Source of the DNA: Hymenobacter sp. 15J16-1T3B
Lineage (GTDB): Bacteria > Bacteroidota > Bacteroidia > Cytophagales > Hymenobacteraceae
Assembly (NCBI RefSeq): GCF_020711235.1
Contig: NZ_JAJFAV010000001.1
Coordinates: 558,001 to 622,000 of the forward strand
Length of the DNA stretch: 64,000 nt
Direction: 5' to 3'
Shown: positions 54,645 through 63,600 of the stretch, in pieces
Layout: each line of letters starts with the position of its first letter
Position numbering within the stretch: the first letter of the stretch is position 1
Made by a program: the position numbers and the translations under genes
Notes under the pieces: model-generated
What the model saw: only the letters and a program-made list of their open reading frames with translations
What the model was told of the DNA's origin: nothing
Database searches by the model: none

Positions 54645-55568
54645 TTAGGAAGTTGCCGCCGCGGTGGGCGACTGGGCCGAGCGTTCGGCCACGAAAATCA
54701 GGCTGGAATACTGCCCGCCGTTTTGCGAGGCCTGCCGGTTCGACTCATAGCCCGAGCGCAGCGCGGCCATCATGCCACCGTTGCGCTCGGCGCGGTACTG
54801 TTCGCTGAGCAGGCTGATGTAAAACGCGTCGAGCTTCATGGGCAAGGTGCGGCGCAGCTGCAAGTGGTGCTTGCCCAGCAGCTGGCCAACGGTCTTGGCC
54901 GTAAAGTGATAGAGGTGGCGCGGCACGTCGAAGGCGGCCCACTGCTCGCGGTAGTACTGCGCGTCGGGGCTGTCGGCGTTGGGCACGGCAATGACGAGGA
55001 TGCCGTCGGGCTTGAGCAGCGCAACGAGTTGCTCCAGCGTGGCGTTCAGGTCGAGAATGTGCTCCAGCACGTGCCAGAGCGTGATGACGTCGAAGGAGCC
55101 GGGCGCAAACTGGCTTAGCTCGCCGTGGGCAATGGGCTGGCCGGTGTTCTGCTCGGCGAGGCGCCGGGCCGAGTCGTTGGGCTCGAAGCCCGATATCTGC
55201 CAGCCGGCCTGCTGGCAGGCCACCAGGAAGTAGCCGGTGCCGCAGCCGTAGTCGAGCACGCGGCCGCGGCGCGGGGCTTCGCGGCCCAGCAAGGACACTT
55301 TCTGGCGCACGGTAAACTTGCGCGCTACTTTGTAGACCTGGTTGATAAGGCCCTGGTGGGTGTCGGAGTGCGAGATATACGCCGGGCTTTCGTAGTAGCG
55401 GCCGAGGCTGGCTTCGTCGGGGCGCGGGTTGGTCAGCAGCAGGCTGCAGGAGGTGCACTGCGTGATGGCAAAGCTTTCGTGGCTGACGGAATAGTCTTCC
55501 ACGACCATTTTCGGCCGAAACTCACTTTTCCCGCAAATCGGGCACTGTTCTACGCGTACGTTCGACAC
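54645..55568 (-). CDS. Class I SAM-dependent methyltransferase with N-terminal zinc-ribbon
   Basis: The product is about 307 residues from GTG 55568; no ATG is near and a start further back adds a Cys-rich run without family look. The N-terminus has CPICGKSEF and QCTSCSLL, a four-cysteine zinc-ribbon typical of sugar or lipid O-methyltransferase relatives. The SAM fold reads GRVLDYGCGTGYFLVACQQ, DVITLWHVLEHILDLNATL and LLKPDGILVIAVPNADS. The family (methyltransferase 11/23) often works on O-antigen or surface polysaccharides; the substrate is unknown. Confidence 0.87.
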   Translation of the reverse strand: MSNVRVEQCPICGKSEFRPKMVVEDYSVSHESFAITQCTSCSLLLTNPRPDEASLGRYYESPAYISHSDTHQGLINQVYKVARKFTVRQKVSLLGREAPRRGRVLDYGCGTGYFLVACQQAGWQISGFEPNDSARRLAEQNTGQPIAHGELSQFAPGSFDVITLWHVLEHILDLNATLEQLVALLKPDGILVIAVPNADSPDAQYYREQWAAFDVPRHLYHFTAKTVGQLLGKHHLQLRRTLPMKLDAFYISLLSEQYRAERNGGMMAALRSGYESNRQASQNGGQYSSLIFVAERSAQSPTAAATS

Positions 55569-55783
55569 CAAGCAGCTAATCAGACAGCAAACAAAACAGC
55601 CGGACGCGGGCGCCGGCTGCAACTACCAGTACAAAAATAACGGAATGGTTTGGGTGGCAAGTACGAGGTGACAGGTAACAGGTAATAAGGGCCCCGCGGG
55701 GCAACATTAGAAGGCGGCGACATGCCCCCGGCGTGCCTGCCTTGGCTCTGCAAGGGAAGGCGACCAGGCCGCAGCCACGCCGC

Positions 55784-56173
55784 TTACAAGTTGTTCACGC
55801 CCGGCGGGTCGCCGACGGAAGGTGCGCCGCCAAAAACCACCATAGCCAGCACGACGCTGCCACCGACGAGCACCAGCAACGCCCAGGCGGTGAACAGCAG
55901 CCAAACCACGGCCCGACCGAAGCGCCGGCGCCAGGCAGCCCGCACCGTACCAACCAGTCCCCACAATGCCAACGGCGCCTGCACTGCCCAGGCGGCCGCC
56001 GCCAGATGATCCGCCCAGGTAATGTCGAGGCGCAGTTGGCCCCACTCAAACACCACGATGTAGGCCAGCGTCAGCCCGAAGACGCCGCCCGTGCCAACAA
56101 CCAGCCCGCCAAACCAACCTAGGAGGTCGGCTTGGCGGGCTGGTTGTTGGCACGGGGCGGTGGAATAGTCCAC
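55784..56173 (-). CDS. Hypothetical membrane protein coupled to mnmG
   Basis: The product is about 129 residues starting at GTG 56173, only 6 bp after the mnmG stop. Three hydrophobic segments (GWFGGLVVGTGGVFGLTLAYI, WAVQAPLALWGLVGTV, VVWLLFTAWALLVLVGG) make up most of it. I do not recognise a family. Its position suggests translation linked to mnmG. Confidence 0.6.
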   Translation of the reverse strand: MDYSTAPCQQPARQADLLGWFGGLVVGTGGVFGLTLAYIVVFEWGQLRLDITWADHLAAAAWAVQAPLALWGLVGTVRAAWRRRFGRAVVWLLFTAWALLVLVGGSVVLAMVVFGGAPSVGDPPGVNNL

Positions 56174-56179
56174 GTCCCC

Positions 56180-58045
56180 CTACTTGCCCAAGTACACCAT
56201 CAGCACCGAGATGTCGGCGGGCGAGATGCCGCTGATGCGCGAGGCCTGCCCGATGGTTTCGGGCTGGATGCGCAGCAGCTTTTCGCGGGCTTCGTGCGAG
56301 AGGGCCGGCATGGCCTTGTAGTCCAGCTTACCCACGATGCGCAGGTCTTCCATCTGGCCCATGCGCTCGGCTTGCTGGTGCTCCTTCTCGATGTAGGTTT
56401 CGTACTTGACGTGGATGCTGGCCTGCTTCAGCACTTCTGCGCCGTAGCTGCTCAGGTACTCGTTCAGCTCCGGCAGGGCGCGCTGCAGGTCGGGCAAATC
56501 GAGCTGCGGGCGGCGCAGCAGGTTCACCACGCGGGTTTTCTCGTGAATGGGGGCCGAACCCAGCTCTTCCAGCAAGCCGTTGATTTCGCCCGGCTCCACC
56601 GGCTTCTTGCTCAGGTAATCGAGCACGTCGGCGGTTTGCTGGCGCTTCTGCTCCACCCGGGCCATGCGCTCATCCGAGGCCAGCCCAAGCTTGTGGGCCA
56701 GCGGGGTGAGGCGCAGGTCGGCGTTGTCCTGGCGGAGCAGGATGCGGTGCTCGGCCCGGGAAGTAAACATGCGGTAGGGCTCGTCGGTGCCTTTGTTGAC
56801 GAGGTCGTCAATGAGCACGCCGATGTAGGCCTCCGAGCGGCGCAGGATGAACGGCTCCAGCTCCCGCACCCGCTGGTGGGCGTTGATGCCGGCCATCAGG
56901 CCCTGGCAGGCAGCTTCCTCGTAGCCCGTCGTGCCGTTGATCTGGCCGGCGAAGTAGAGGTTGCGCACCGGCTTGGTCTCCAGCGTCAAGTGCAGCTGCG
57001 TGGGCGGGAAGAAGTCGTACTCGATGGCGTAGCCGGGGCGGAACATCTTCGCGTTTTCGAAGCCCGCAATCTGGCGCAGCGCCTCGTACTGCACGTCTTC
57101 GGGCAAGCTGCTGCTAAAGCCGTTTACGTACACTTCCACCGTGCTCCAACCCTCGGGCTCCACGAAAATCTGGTGGCGGTCCTTGTCGGCGAAGCGGTTG
57201 ATTTTGTCTTCCACCGAAGGGCAATAGCGCGGCCCCAGGCCCTTGATGCGGCCTTGGAACATCGGCGACTTTTCGAAGCCGGTGCGCAGGATGTCGTGCA
57301 CCTTCTCGTTGGTGTAGGTGATGTAGCAGGGGCGCTGCTTGGTGAGCTGGGGCGTATCGAGGTAGGAGAACTTGCTCGGGTTTTCGTCACCGGCCTGCTC
57401 CTCCATCTTCGAGTAGTCGAGCGTGCGGCCGTCCACGCGGGGCGGGGTGCCCGTCTTCATGCGGCCCGTCTCGAAGCCCAGCTCCCGCAGCTGCTCGGTG
57501 ATGCCGGTGCTTTTGCGCTCCGCCGCCCGGCCGCCGCCGAAGTTTTTCTCGCCGATGTGGATGAGCCCGTTCAGGAAGGTGCCGTTGGTCAGCACCACGG
57601 TTTTGCTCCGAAATTCGATACCGAGCTGGGTGCGCACGCCCACGCAGGTGCCGTCTTCCACCAGCAGGCCGGTCACGGCTTCCTGCCAGAAGTCCACGTT
57701 GCGGATGCCTTCCAGCGTCAGGCGCCATTCTTCGGCGAAGCGCATCCGGTCGCTCTGGGCGCGGGGGCTCCACATGGCGGGGCCCTTCGAGCGGTTGAGC
57801 ATCCGGAACTGAATCATCGTTTTGTCGGTGATGATGCCCGACTGCCCGCCCAGCGCGTCCACCTCGCGCACAATCTGTCCCTTGGCCACCCCGCCCATGG
57901 CCGGGTTGCACGACATCTGCGCGATGGTGTTCATGTTCATGGTCACGAGCAGCACCGAGGAGCCAAGATTGGCTGCCGCCGCGGCCGCTTCGCAGCCGGC
58001 GTGGCCGGCGCCTACCACAATTACATCGTATTCCTGGGTCAGCAT
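56180..58045 (-). CDS. mnmG: tRNA uridine-5-carboxymethylaminomethyl(34) synthesis enzyme MnmG
   Basis: The protein is 621 residues, usual for MnmG (GidA). With MnmE it adds the carboxymethylaminomethyl group to U34 of several tRNAs. The FAD fold reads VIVVGAGHAGCEAAAAAANL, and the conserved MSCNPAMGGVAKGQIVREVD, YCPSVEDKINRFADKDRHQI and ATGITEQ-type segments follow, ending in ISGISPADISVLMVYL. The gene often lies near oriC, in keeping with the origin-like region 4 kb away. The start at 58045 is the normal MLTQEYDVIVVGAGH. Confidence 0.97.
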   Translation of the reverse strand: MLTQEYDVIVVGAGHAGCEAAAAAANLGSSVLLVTMNMNTIAQMSCNPAMGGVAKGQIVREVDALGGQSGIITDKTMIQFRMLNRSKGPAMWSPRAQSDRMRFAEEWRLTLEGIRNVDFWQEAVTGLLVEDGTCVGVRTQLGIEFRSKTVVLTNGTFLNGLIHIGEKNFGGGRAAERKSTGITEQLRELGFETGRMKTGTPPRVDGRTLDYSKMEEQAGDENPSKFSYLDTPQLTKQRPCYITYTNEKVHDILRTGFEKSPMFQGRIKGLGPRYCPSVEDKINRFADKDRHQIFVEPEGWSTVEVYVNGFSSSLPEDVQYEALRQIAGFENAKMFRPGYAIEYDFFPPTQLHLTLETKPVRNLYFAGQINGTTGYEEAACQGLMAGINAHQRVRELEPFILRRSEAYIGVLIDDLVNKGTDEPYRMFTSRAEHRILLRQDNADLRLTPLAHKLGLASDERMARVEQKRQQTADVLDYLSKKPVEPGEINGLLEELGSAPIHEKTRVVNLLRRPQLDLPDLQRALPELNEYLSSYGAEVLKQASIHVKYETYIEKEHQQAERMGQMEDLRIVGKLDYKAMPALSHEAREKLLRIQPETIGQASRISGISPADISVLMVYLGK

Positions 58046-58109
58046 AGCTGGAGGTTTGTTGTCGGAGGGTATGAACAGGCGAGGCCTGCGTTTTGTGCCC
58101 GAGGGGCCG

Positions 58110-58382
58110 TTATTCCAGCACCCGCGCCGTAGCGCCGATAATCTGCTGGTCGAGTAATTCCTGCCGGGAAGTGAACTGCAGCGGAATTAGCAAGCCAAAT
58201 TTCTCGCTTTGGCTCCTTGTGTTGATGAAGTTGACGCCAATAATTGGTAACACCAATCCTGTGGAAAATGCCAAGCAGTTACCGCTTGATACTTGTCCGG
58301 TTAGTTCTCCAACCAACGCCCAACCGCGACCCGCCAGCTGGAAAGCCTCCTCTACAGAGTAAGTGCCGACTTCAGTAGACAT
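58110..58382 (-). CDS. Stand-alone EF-Tu domain-II-like protein
   Basis: The product is 90 residues. The order SVEEAFQLAGRGWALVGELT, then GQVSSGNCLAF, IIGVNFINTR and FGLLIPL, follows the translation-factor domain II pattern (FxIxxxFxIxGRGxVxxGxI...G.xxxGd...GIE...AGL). No GTPase domain is present; the gene is complete and small. Stand-alone domain II proteins are rare; a role in a translation-related or unrelated beta-barrel context is possible. It starts at ATG 58382 and lies in front of mnmG. Confidence 0.6.
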   Translation of the reverse strand: MSTEVGTYSVEEAFQLAGRGWALVGELTGQVSSGNCLAFSTGLVLPIIGVNFINTRSQSEKFGLLIPLQFTSRQELLDQQIIGATARVLE

Positions 58383-58403
58383 GGAGCTTTTTTACACTGT
58401 TGC

Positions 58404-58506
58404 AGAACGTCATGCTGAACTTGTCGAAGCATCTCTACCGCGTCGTTGAGATTAGTATCTGCCGTCAGCCCGCGAGATTCCTCGACTTCGCTCGGAATGA
58501 CGTTCT
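58404..58506. repeat. Intergenic palindromic repeat 5
   Basis: The arms at 58404-58435 and 58474-58506 begin with AGAACGTCAT on their own strands. The right arm, read on the minus strand, is the same as the left arm of repeat 3 over 31 bases, while the left arm resembles the right arm of repeat 3. So it is the same element type in the opposite orientation. Confidence 0.87.
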
Positions 58507-58531
58507 TGAGGAACGGTCTTTAAAAAATAAA

Positions 58532-58558
58532 ACCGTTTCCACGCTCGGCGGAAACGGT
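58532..58558 (-). terminator. Terminator after the arginyl-transferase-like gene
   Basis: ACCGTTTCC and GGAAACGGT pair over nine bases, and the minus strand continues TTTTATTTTTTA. Confidence 0.85.
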
Positions 58559-58607
58559 AGTCGGGTTTCGGGGAGAAAACGCGAGGCTAACCCGCTCAGA
58601 ACGTGCG

Positions 58608-58615
58608 CAAAGATA
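58608..58615 (-). promoter_or_regulatory. Bacteroidota -7 element, minus strand
   Basis: CAAAGATA reads TATCTTTG on the minus strand. The next gene on that strand is the small protein starting at 58382, 226 bp on, with a terminator between, so its use is doubtful. Confidence 0.25.
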
Positions 58616-58647
58616 CGCACTTCGGCGTTTTGCCGCGGCGGTCGGGC

Positions 58648-59373
58648 TTATTCGGCGTCGTACCGCTCGTTTTCCCGCTCCCGCCAAGCCGCCAGCAGCT
58701 CGGCCGAGTGCGCGTCGACGGCTTTCCAGTCGAAGGGCTGCCAGTGGCCGCGGTAGCTGTCGAATACCTCCGTGGCGGGGCGGCAGGCGAAGAGCTTGTA
58801 GTCGAACTTGGGGTAGCTGTGGACGAGGTAGCCGGGGTAGTAATGTGTCAGGCCCTGCTGCCGGGCGTAGTTGATTTTGAGCAGCATCAGGTACTTGCCC
58901 AGGCTGTAGCGGCGGTAGTCCGGGTCGTAGAAGTTCATGATGCCGGCCATGGTTTGCTCGCCCTGGTCGAAAATGCCGACGGCAATCAGGCGCCCGGCGT
59001 CGCGCAGCTCGATGACACCGCTGGGAAAGACGTTGTGGCGGGCGCCGGCCAGGATAAAGGCTTCTACCGTTTCGGGCGCGTCGAAGTCGATGGCGGCGCG
59101 GTAGCGGGCGTAGAGGTCTTCGTACTCGTCGGTGAGGCGGAAGGGGCGCAGCGTAACGTTAAACCGCTCGTTCAGGCGCAGCAGGCGGCGCTGCTCCGGG
59201 CCCCAGGTCACGTCGGCCAGCACCACGCGCAGCCAGTGCACCGTGTAGAAGCCGCCGTCGATGGGCAGAAACTGGCAGGTAAACAGGTCCTGGTGCATGC
59301 GGTAGTAGCCCAGGCTGAGGTAGTAGTCCAGCACGCGGCCGGGAATGATTTCCGGCAGATGGGAAGCGGTCAT
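58648..59373 (-). CDS. Arginyl-tRNA--protein transferase-like protein
   Basis: The product is 241 residues from the ATG at 59373; an earlier start would lie in repeat 6. It shows LDYYLSLGYYRMHQDLFTCQ, TVHWLRVVLADVTW, FNVTLRPFRLTDEYEDLYAR and, near the end, YYPGYLVHSYPKFDYKLF. These are the blocks of the bacterial/eukaryotic arginyl (or leucyl) transferase C-terminal domain, a GNAT-like fold that attaches an amino acid to protein N-termini for N-degron turnover. The N-terminal Cys-rich region of the eukaryotic enzyme is absent. The amino acid used cannot be stated. Confidence 0.8.
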   Translation of the reverse strand: MTASHLPEIIPGRVLDYYLSLGYYRMHQDLFTCQFLPIDGGFYTVHWLRVVLADVTWGPEQRRLLRLNERFNVTLRPFRLTDEYEDLYARYRAAIDFDAPETVEAFILAGARHNVFPSGVIELRDAGRLIAVGIFDQGEQTMAGIMNFYDPDYRRYSLGKYLMLLKINYARQQGLTHYYPGYLVHSYPKFDYKLFACRPATEVFDSYRGHWQPFDWKAVDAHSAELLAAWRERENERYDAE

Positions 59374-59397
59374 AGCGGTGGAAACGGGCCGATCAGA

Positions 59398-59503
59398 ACT
59401 GTCATCCTGAGCAACGCGAAGGACCTTATAGGATAAGCACGACTGGCGTAACAACGGCTCATTCTGGCGTGATAAGGTCCTTCGCGTTGCTCAGGATGAC
59501 AGT
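59398..59503. repeat. Intergenic palindromic repeat 6 (perfect 32-bp arms)
   Basis: The arms at 59398-59429 and 59472-59503 are exact reverse complements over 32 bases, starting ACTGTCATCCTGAGC. They share the GTCATCCTGAGC...GACCTTAT core with repeat 4. It lies between the arginyl-transferase-like gene and ybeY. Confidence 0.9.
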
Positions 59504-59554
59504 CCCGAGTCAAGAACAGGTAGCAGCAATTTACGGCCACCATTGGTTCCAAAA

Positions 59555-59588
59555 AGCAAAACGCCCGCACAATGGCGGGCGTTTTGCT
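59555..59588 (-). terminator. Terminator after ybeY
   Basis: AGCAAAACGCCCGC and GCGGGCGTTTTGCT form a 14-bp stem with six bases between, downstream of ybeY on its strand. Confidence 0.85.
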
Positions 59589-59611
59589 TCAGGGCAGTTG
59601 TACCAAAAAGG

Positions 59612-60097
59612 CTAGAACGTGCGCAGCGAAAGGCAGTCGTCCTCTTTCTTGCGCATGGCCGTCTGGCTCAGCAGATCTTTGTCCTTGTAACCTAGCAGGT
59701 GCAGCACGCCGTGAATCATCACGCGGTGCAGCTCGTCGCGGAAGGTGACGTGGTGCGTTTCGGCGTTTTCCTTGATGCGGTCCACCGAGATGAAAATGTC
59801 GCCCTCGATGATGTCCGCGTCGTCGGCGTTGTCGAAGGTGATGACGTCGGTGTACGTGTCGTGGTCGAGGTACTCCACGTTCACCTTGTGCAGGTACTCG
59901 TCGGAGCAGAAGATGTAGGTCAGCTGCACGATTTTGTGCTCGTGCACCGCGGCCACGCGCTCAATCCATTCCGTCAGCTCCGTGGCGTTGCCCAGCTCGA
60001 ATTCCACGTCCTCGACGACAAATTCGATACCCGGCGCCTCGTGCATGGGGTCGTACTCGTCATGGTGGTCGGGCGGCAACTGGTCGGCTTCGGACAT
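59612..60097 (-). CDS. ybeY: Endoribonuclease YbeY (rRNA maturation)
   Basis: The product is 161 residues. YbeY takes part in 16S rRNA 3' processing and late 70S quality control and uses zinc held by three histidines. The signature here is HGVLHLLGYKDKD: His 129 and His 133 are kept, but the usual third His (GYDH) is Asp 139. The same change is found in many Bacteroidota, so the protein is probably active with an Asp ligand. Its neighbours downstream are a repeat and a terminator; the RsbW-like ATPase gene lies 37 bp upstream. Confidence 0.9.
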   Translation of the reverse strand: MSEADQLPPDHHDEYDPMHEAPGIEFVVEDVEFELGNATELTEWIERVAAVHEHKIVQLTYIFCSDEYLHKVNVEYLDHDTYTDVITFDNADDADIIEGDIFISVDRIKENAETHHVTFRDELHRVMIHGVLHLLGYKDKDLLSQTAMRKKEDDCLSLRTF

Positions 60098-60133
60098 AAA
60101 GCTAAGCGGGAAAGAAGGTGCGGCGAAAGAAAC

Positions 60134-60571
60134 CTAGGCGACGGCGTGGCCCTGCGTTTCGCCGGTGGCGGGCGGCAGGAAGAAGGTCAGCTCCACCTTG
60201 CGGCCGTCCTTGGTGAATTCCACCTCGTCGGCCAGGTGGCGGATGAGGAAGATGCCGCGGCCGCCGGGGTTTTCCAGGTTTTCGGGGGCGGTGGGGTCCT
60301 GCAGGTTGTTGTAGTCGAAGCCGGGGCCCTGGTCCTCGATTTCAAACTTCACGCGGTCCTGATCAATGGACAAGCACAGCAGCACGGTCTTGTCCTTGTC
60401 GAACTTGTTGCCGTGGCGGATGGCGTTGTTCACCGCTTCGGTGACGGCCACCATGATGTTGCCGTAGATATCGTCCTCGATGTGGAAGGTATCCTTCGAG
60501 TTGTCGATGAAGCTTTCAACGACGCGAATGTTCTCGACGAGGGACGGAATCTGGATTTTTACCTGCTTCAT
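60134..60571 (-). CDS. ATP-binding protein, RsbW/HATPase_c_2 type
   Basis: The product is 145 residues. It has a GHKL ATPase fold: N box AVTEAVNNAIRHGN, G1 DQGPGFDY and G2 GGRGIFLIRHLADEV. Stand-alone proteins of this type are serine kinase/anti-sigma factors (RsbW, SpoIIAB) or related sensors. No anti-anti-sigma or sigma gene is adjacent, so its partner is unknown. It is followed by ybeY after 37 bp, and DUF4175 lies upstream, so the three may share a transcript. Confidence 0.88.
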   Translation of the reverse strand: MKQVKIQIPSLVENIRVVESFIDNSKDTFHIEDDIYGNIMVAVTEAVNNAIRHGNKFDKDKTVLLCLSIDQDRVKFEIEDQGPGFDYNNLQDPTAPENLENPGGRGIFLIRHLADEVEFTKDGRKVELTFFLPPATGETQGHAVA

Positions 60572-60613
60572 GGAGTGGTGAAAGGGGGCAACGGGGCGTA
60601 AAAATAGGCAGCG

Positions 60614-63600
60614 CTATTTCATTTTCTGAAAATACTCGCTCACCTCCCGTTGGTAGTACGGAGTGAGGGCCGGCGGTACCGTACGTAGCAACTCCGTCTG
60701 GCGGTTACGCTGCTCCCGATATTTCTCGAACGCGGGCGGAAAACCGGGCGGCACCGTCTTGGCCGTCTCGGCTTCGCGCTTGTTGTCGAGGTCCCGTTCC
60801 CGGGCCGATTTTTCGGCTTCCAGGAGGCGGCTCAGGATCTGACGCTGGCGCATAACGGTTTGCTCCGTCAAGCGCTTGTTTACGAGGTCCTGCTCGGTTT
60901 GTTCCATCATTTTCTTGAGCTCCCCCATGCCGCCCATGCCCTGCTCGCCCTTCTCTTTGCCGTCCTTGCCGAGCTTGCCCTGCTTGGCGGCTTGCTGCTG
61001 CATTTTCTCCAGCTGCTGCAGGGCTTCGCGCAGCATTTGCTGCTGAGCGGCCATCTTGGCCAGGTCCTCGGAGAGCTGCCGGCCCTGCTTGCCGCTCTGT
61101 TGCAGCTGCTGAATCTGCTGGTTGAGCTGCTGCTGCAATTTGCCGAGCTGCCCGGACCCGGGGCTGGGCTGCTGGCCTTTCTTTTTCTTGCCCGGCTTGC
61201 CCGAGCCCGACTTGCTTTGCTGCGACTGGCGCTGCTGCTCCTGCATCTGCTGCAGGGCGTCGTTGAGCATCAGGGCGAGGTTGTTCATGCTCGTCATGGC
61301 CAGCTGCTGGGCGCCGGTGGCGCGGGGCACGTTGCGCTGCAACAGCTGCTGCATGGCCTGGTCCATCTGCCCGTTCATCTCCCCTACTTCGCGCGTCACG
61401 AAGGATTGCAGCTGAAACACGCGCTTGGCCAGGGCATACAGCGAGTCCTGAATCACCACGGCGTCGTCGCGGAGCTTGCGCTGGTTCTGGCTGAGCTGCT
61501 GGTAGCGCGGGTCCGACTGGTCCACCTGCCGGAACTGCTTCATCAGGTTTTCCTGGTCGAAGGAGAGTTTCAAAAGGTTTTCGAGGATGTCGCGCAGGTG
61601 GTCGATGTTTTCCTGCTGCTTATCCGATTCCTCTTCCTCCATGTTCTGGCGCATCTTCTGCGCCATCTGCTTCATGTTTTGGGCGGCCTGCTTCTGGTTT
61701 TGGGCCGCTTTCTGGTTCTGGTTTTTGCCGAGCTGCTCCTGACTTTCCTGCATCTGCTGGTCGGTCTGTTGCTGCTCCTGCTGCATGGGGTCCAGGTTGT
61801 TCTGGTTGTCGAGCTGCTGGTCCATCTTCTGCAGTTCCTGCAGCTCCTTCTTCACCTCCTCGAAGGCCTTTTGGGCTTCCTGCTGCTGCTCTTTCAACTG
61901 CTGGTTTTCCTGCTGGCGCTGGTCGTTGGGCTTGTCGGCGGCTTTTTCGGTTTGCTCGGCCAGCTTCTGCTCCTGCTCGGCCAGCTTTTCCAGCTGCTCG
62001 GTGGTGCTTTCCATCTTCTGCTCCAGCTGCAGCTGCTTGAAGAGGTCCATGGCGCGCTCCAGCTCCTTCTCCATGGTTTCCTCCTTGTTTTCCAGCTTGT
62101 CGAGCAGCTTCTGCAGCTCGCCCTCGGGGGCTTTCTGCTGTTGCAGTAGCTTCTGCAGCTCCTCGTAGAGCTTTTTGGTTTCGGGGTCCATCATGGAGTC
62201 CATGAGCTTTTGCAGCTCCTGGGCTTTTTCGGCCAGCTGCTGGCTCCGCGGATCGAGCTGCTCCTGCTTCTGCTGCAGTTGCTCAAACATCTGCTTCATC
62301 TGGTTCAGCTGGGCGTCCATTTGCTGCTTCTGCTCGAGCATCTGCTGCATTTCCTTGCGGTCGGAGTAACTCAGCTCGCGCTTGCTCTTGAGCTTTTCCT
62401 CGGCCTTGGCCAGCTCCCGCTGCAGCTTTTTGCTCTGCTCCTGGGCGCTGGTCATCTTGTTTTGCATCGACTGCGCATCGGCGTTCAGCTGCTCGCGCAG
62501 CTGGGCCCGGCTGGGCAGGCGGTAGGTAATGGGCCGGGTGCGCGCCGACTTGGGGCCGTGCACGCCGTCGTTGTCCCACACCTCCACGGCGTATTCGAGC
62601 TGGTCGCCGGCCTTGAGGCGCAGCGGGGCCAAATCCCACTGGTGGGTATACGTCTGGGTCGGGCCGTTACCTGCCAGAGCCATGGGCGCGGTGCGCCAAG
62701 TACCGGGGCGCTGGGCGGTACCCACGCGGTAGTGCAGCGCCAAGCGCGTGAGGCCGTAGTCGTCGCGCAGGGTGCCGGCCAGGGCCAGGTAGCGGCGCGT
62801 GGCCGTATCGGCAAAGGCTTCGACGGTGATGCTGGGCGCCTGGTCGGGCACCACGGTGAGCTGGTACTCGATGGGGTCCCGGTTCGGGCTGATGCTGTTG
62901 CGCAAATCCACCCGGTAGGGCTGGCTGCGCAGCACCTGCCGCGTGACGGTGAACTGGTCATCATCGGCGGCCTGGGCCGTCACCGTTTCGCTCGGGTCGC
63001 GGAACAAGAGCTTCACCGATTCGGTGGCGGCCGTGTTAAAGCGCCAGGTCAGGCGGGTGCCTTCGGGCACGGTCAGGTTGCCATCGTTGCTCAGGTCCTC
63101 GGCGGCGCGGCGCAGGTAGCTCGGGTACTCGGCCCGCACGCGGAAGTCGCGCAGGTTGGGCCGCTCCAGCACTTTCAGCTGGTAGTCATCGGACGTAAAG
63201 CCAGCGGCAGCCAGCTGAAACTCGGTGCTGCGCTGGGGCTGTTGGAAGGTGAAGGCAAAGCGGCCCGGGGCCACCTTGGTCAGGCGCCGCTCCCGGCCGT
63301 CGTAGAGCACCGATACCTCGTTGGGCACGGCCTCGCCCTCGACTTCCACTTCCAGCTTGAAATCCTCGTTTTTGAAGGTCTGCAGCGCCCGGTTGCCGAG
63401 CACGAAGCGGAAGGGCATGGGCTTGGCGTAGGCGCGCGAGTAGTGGAAAATGCGCTCGGTGCCCTGCACAAACAGGCTGGGCCACACCAGCAGCAGCCCG
63501 GCGGCCACCAGCGCCGGGATGGCCGCGTACTTCCACAGCGGCCGGGTTTCCTCCTTGATGCGGATGCGCTCGGCAAACTCCAGGCCCGACAGCTGCCCGG

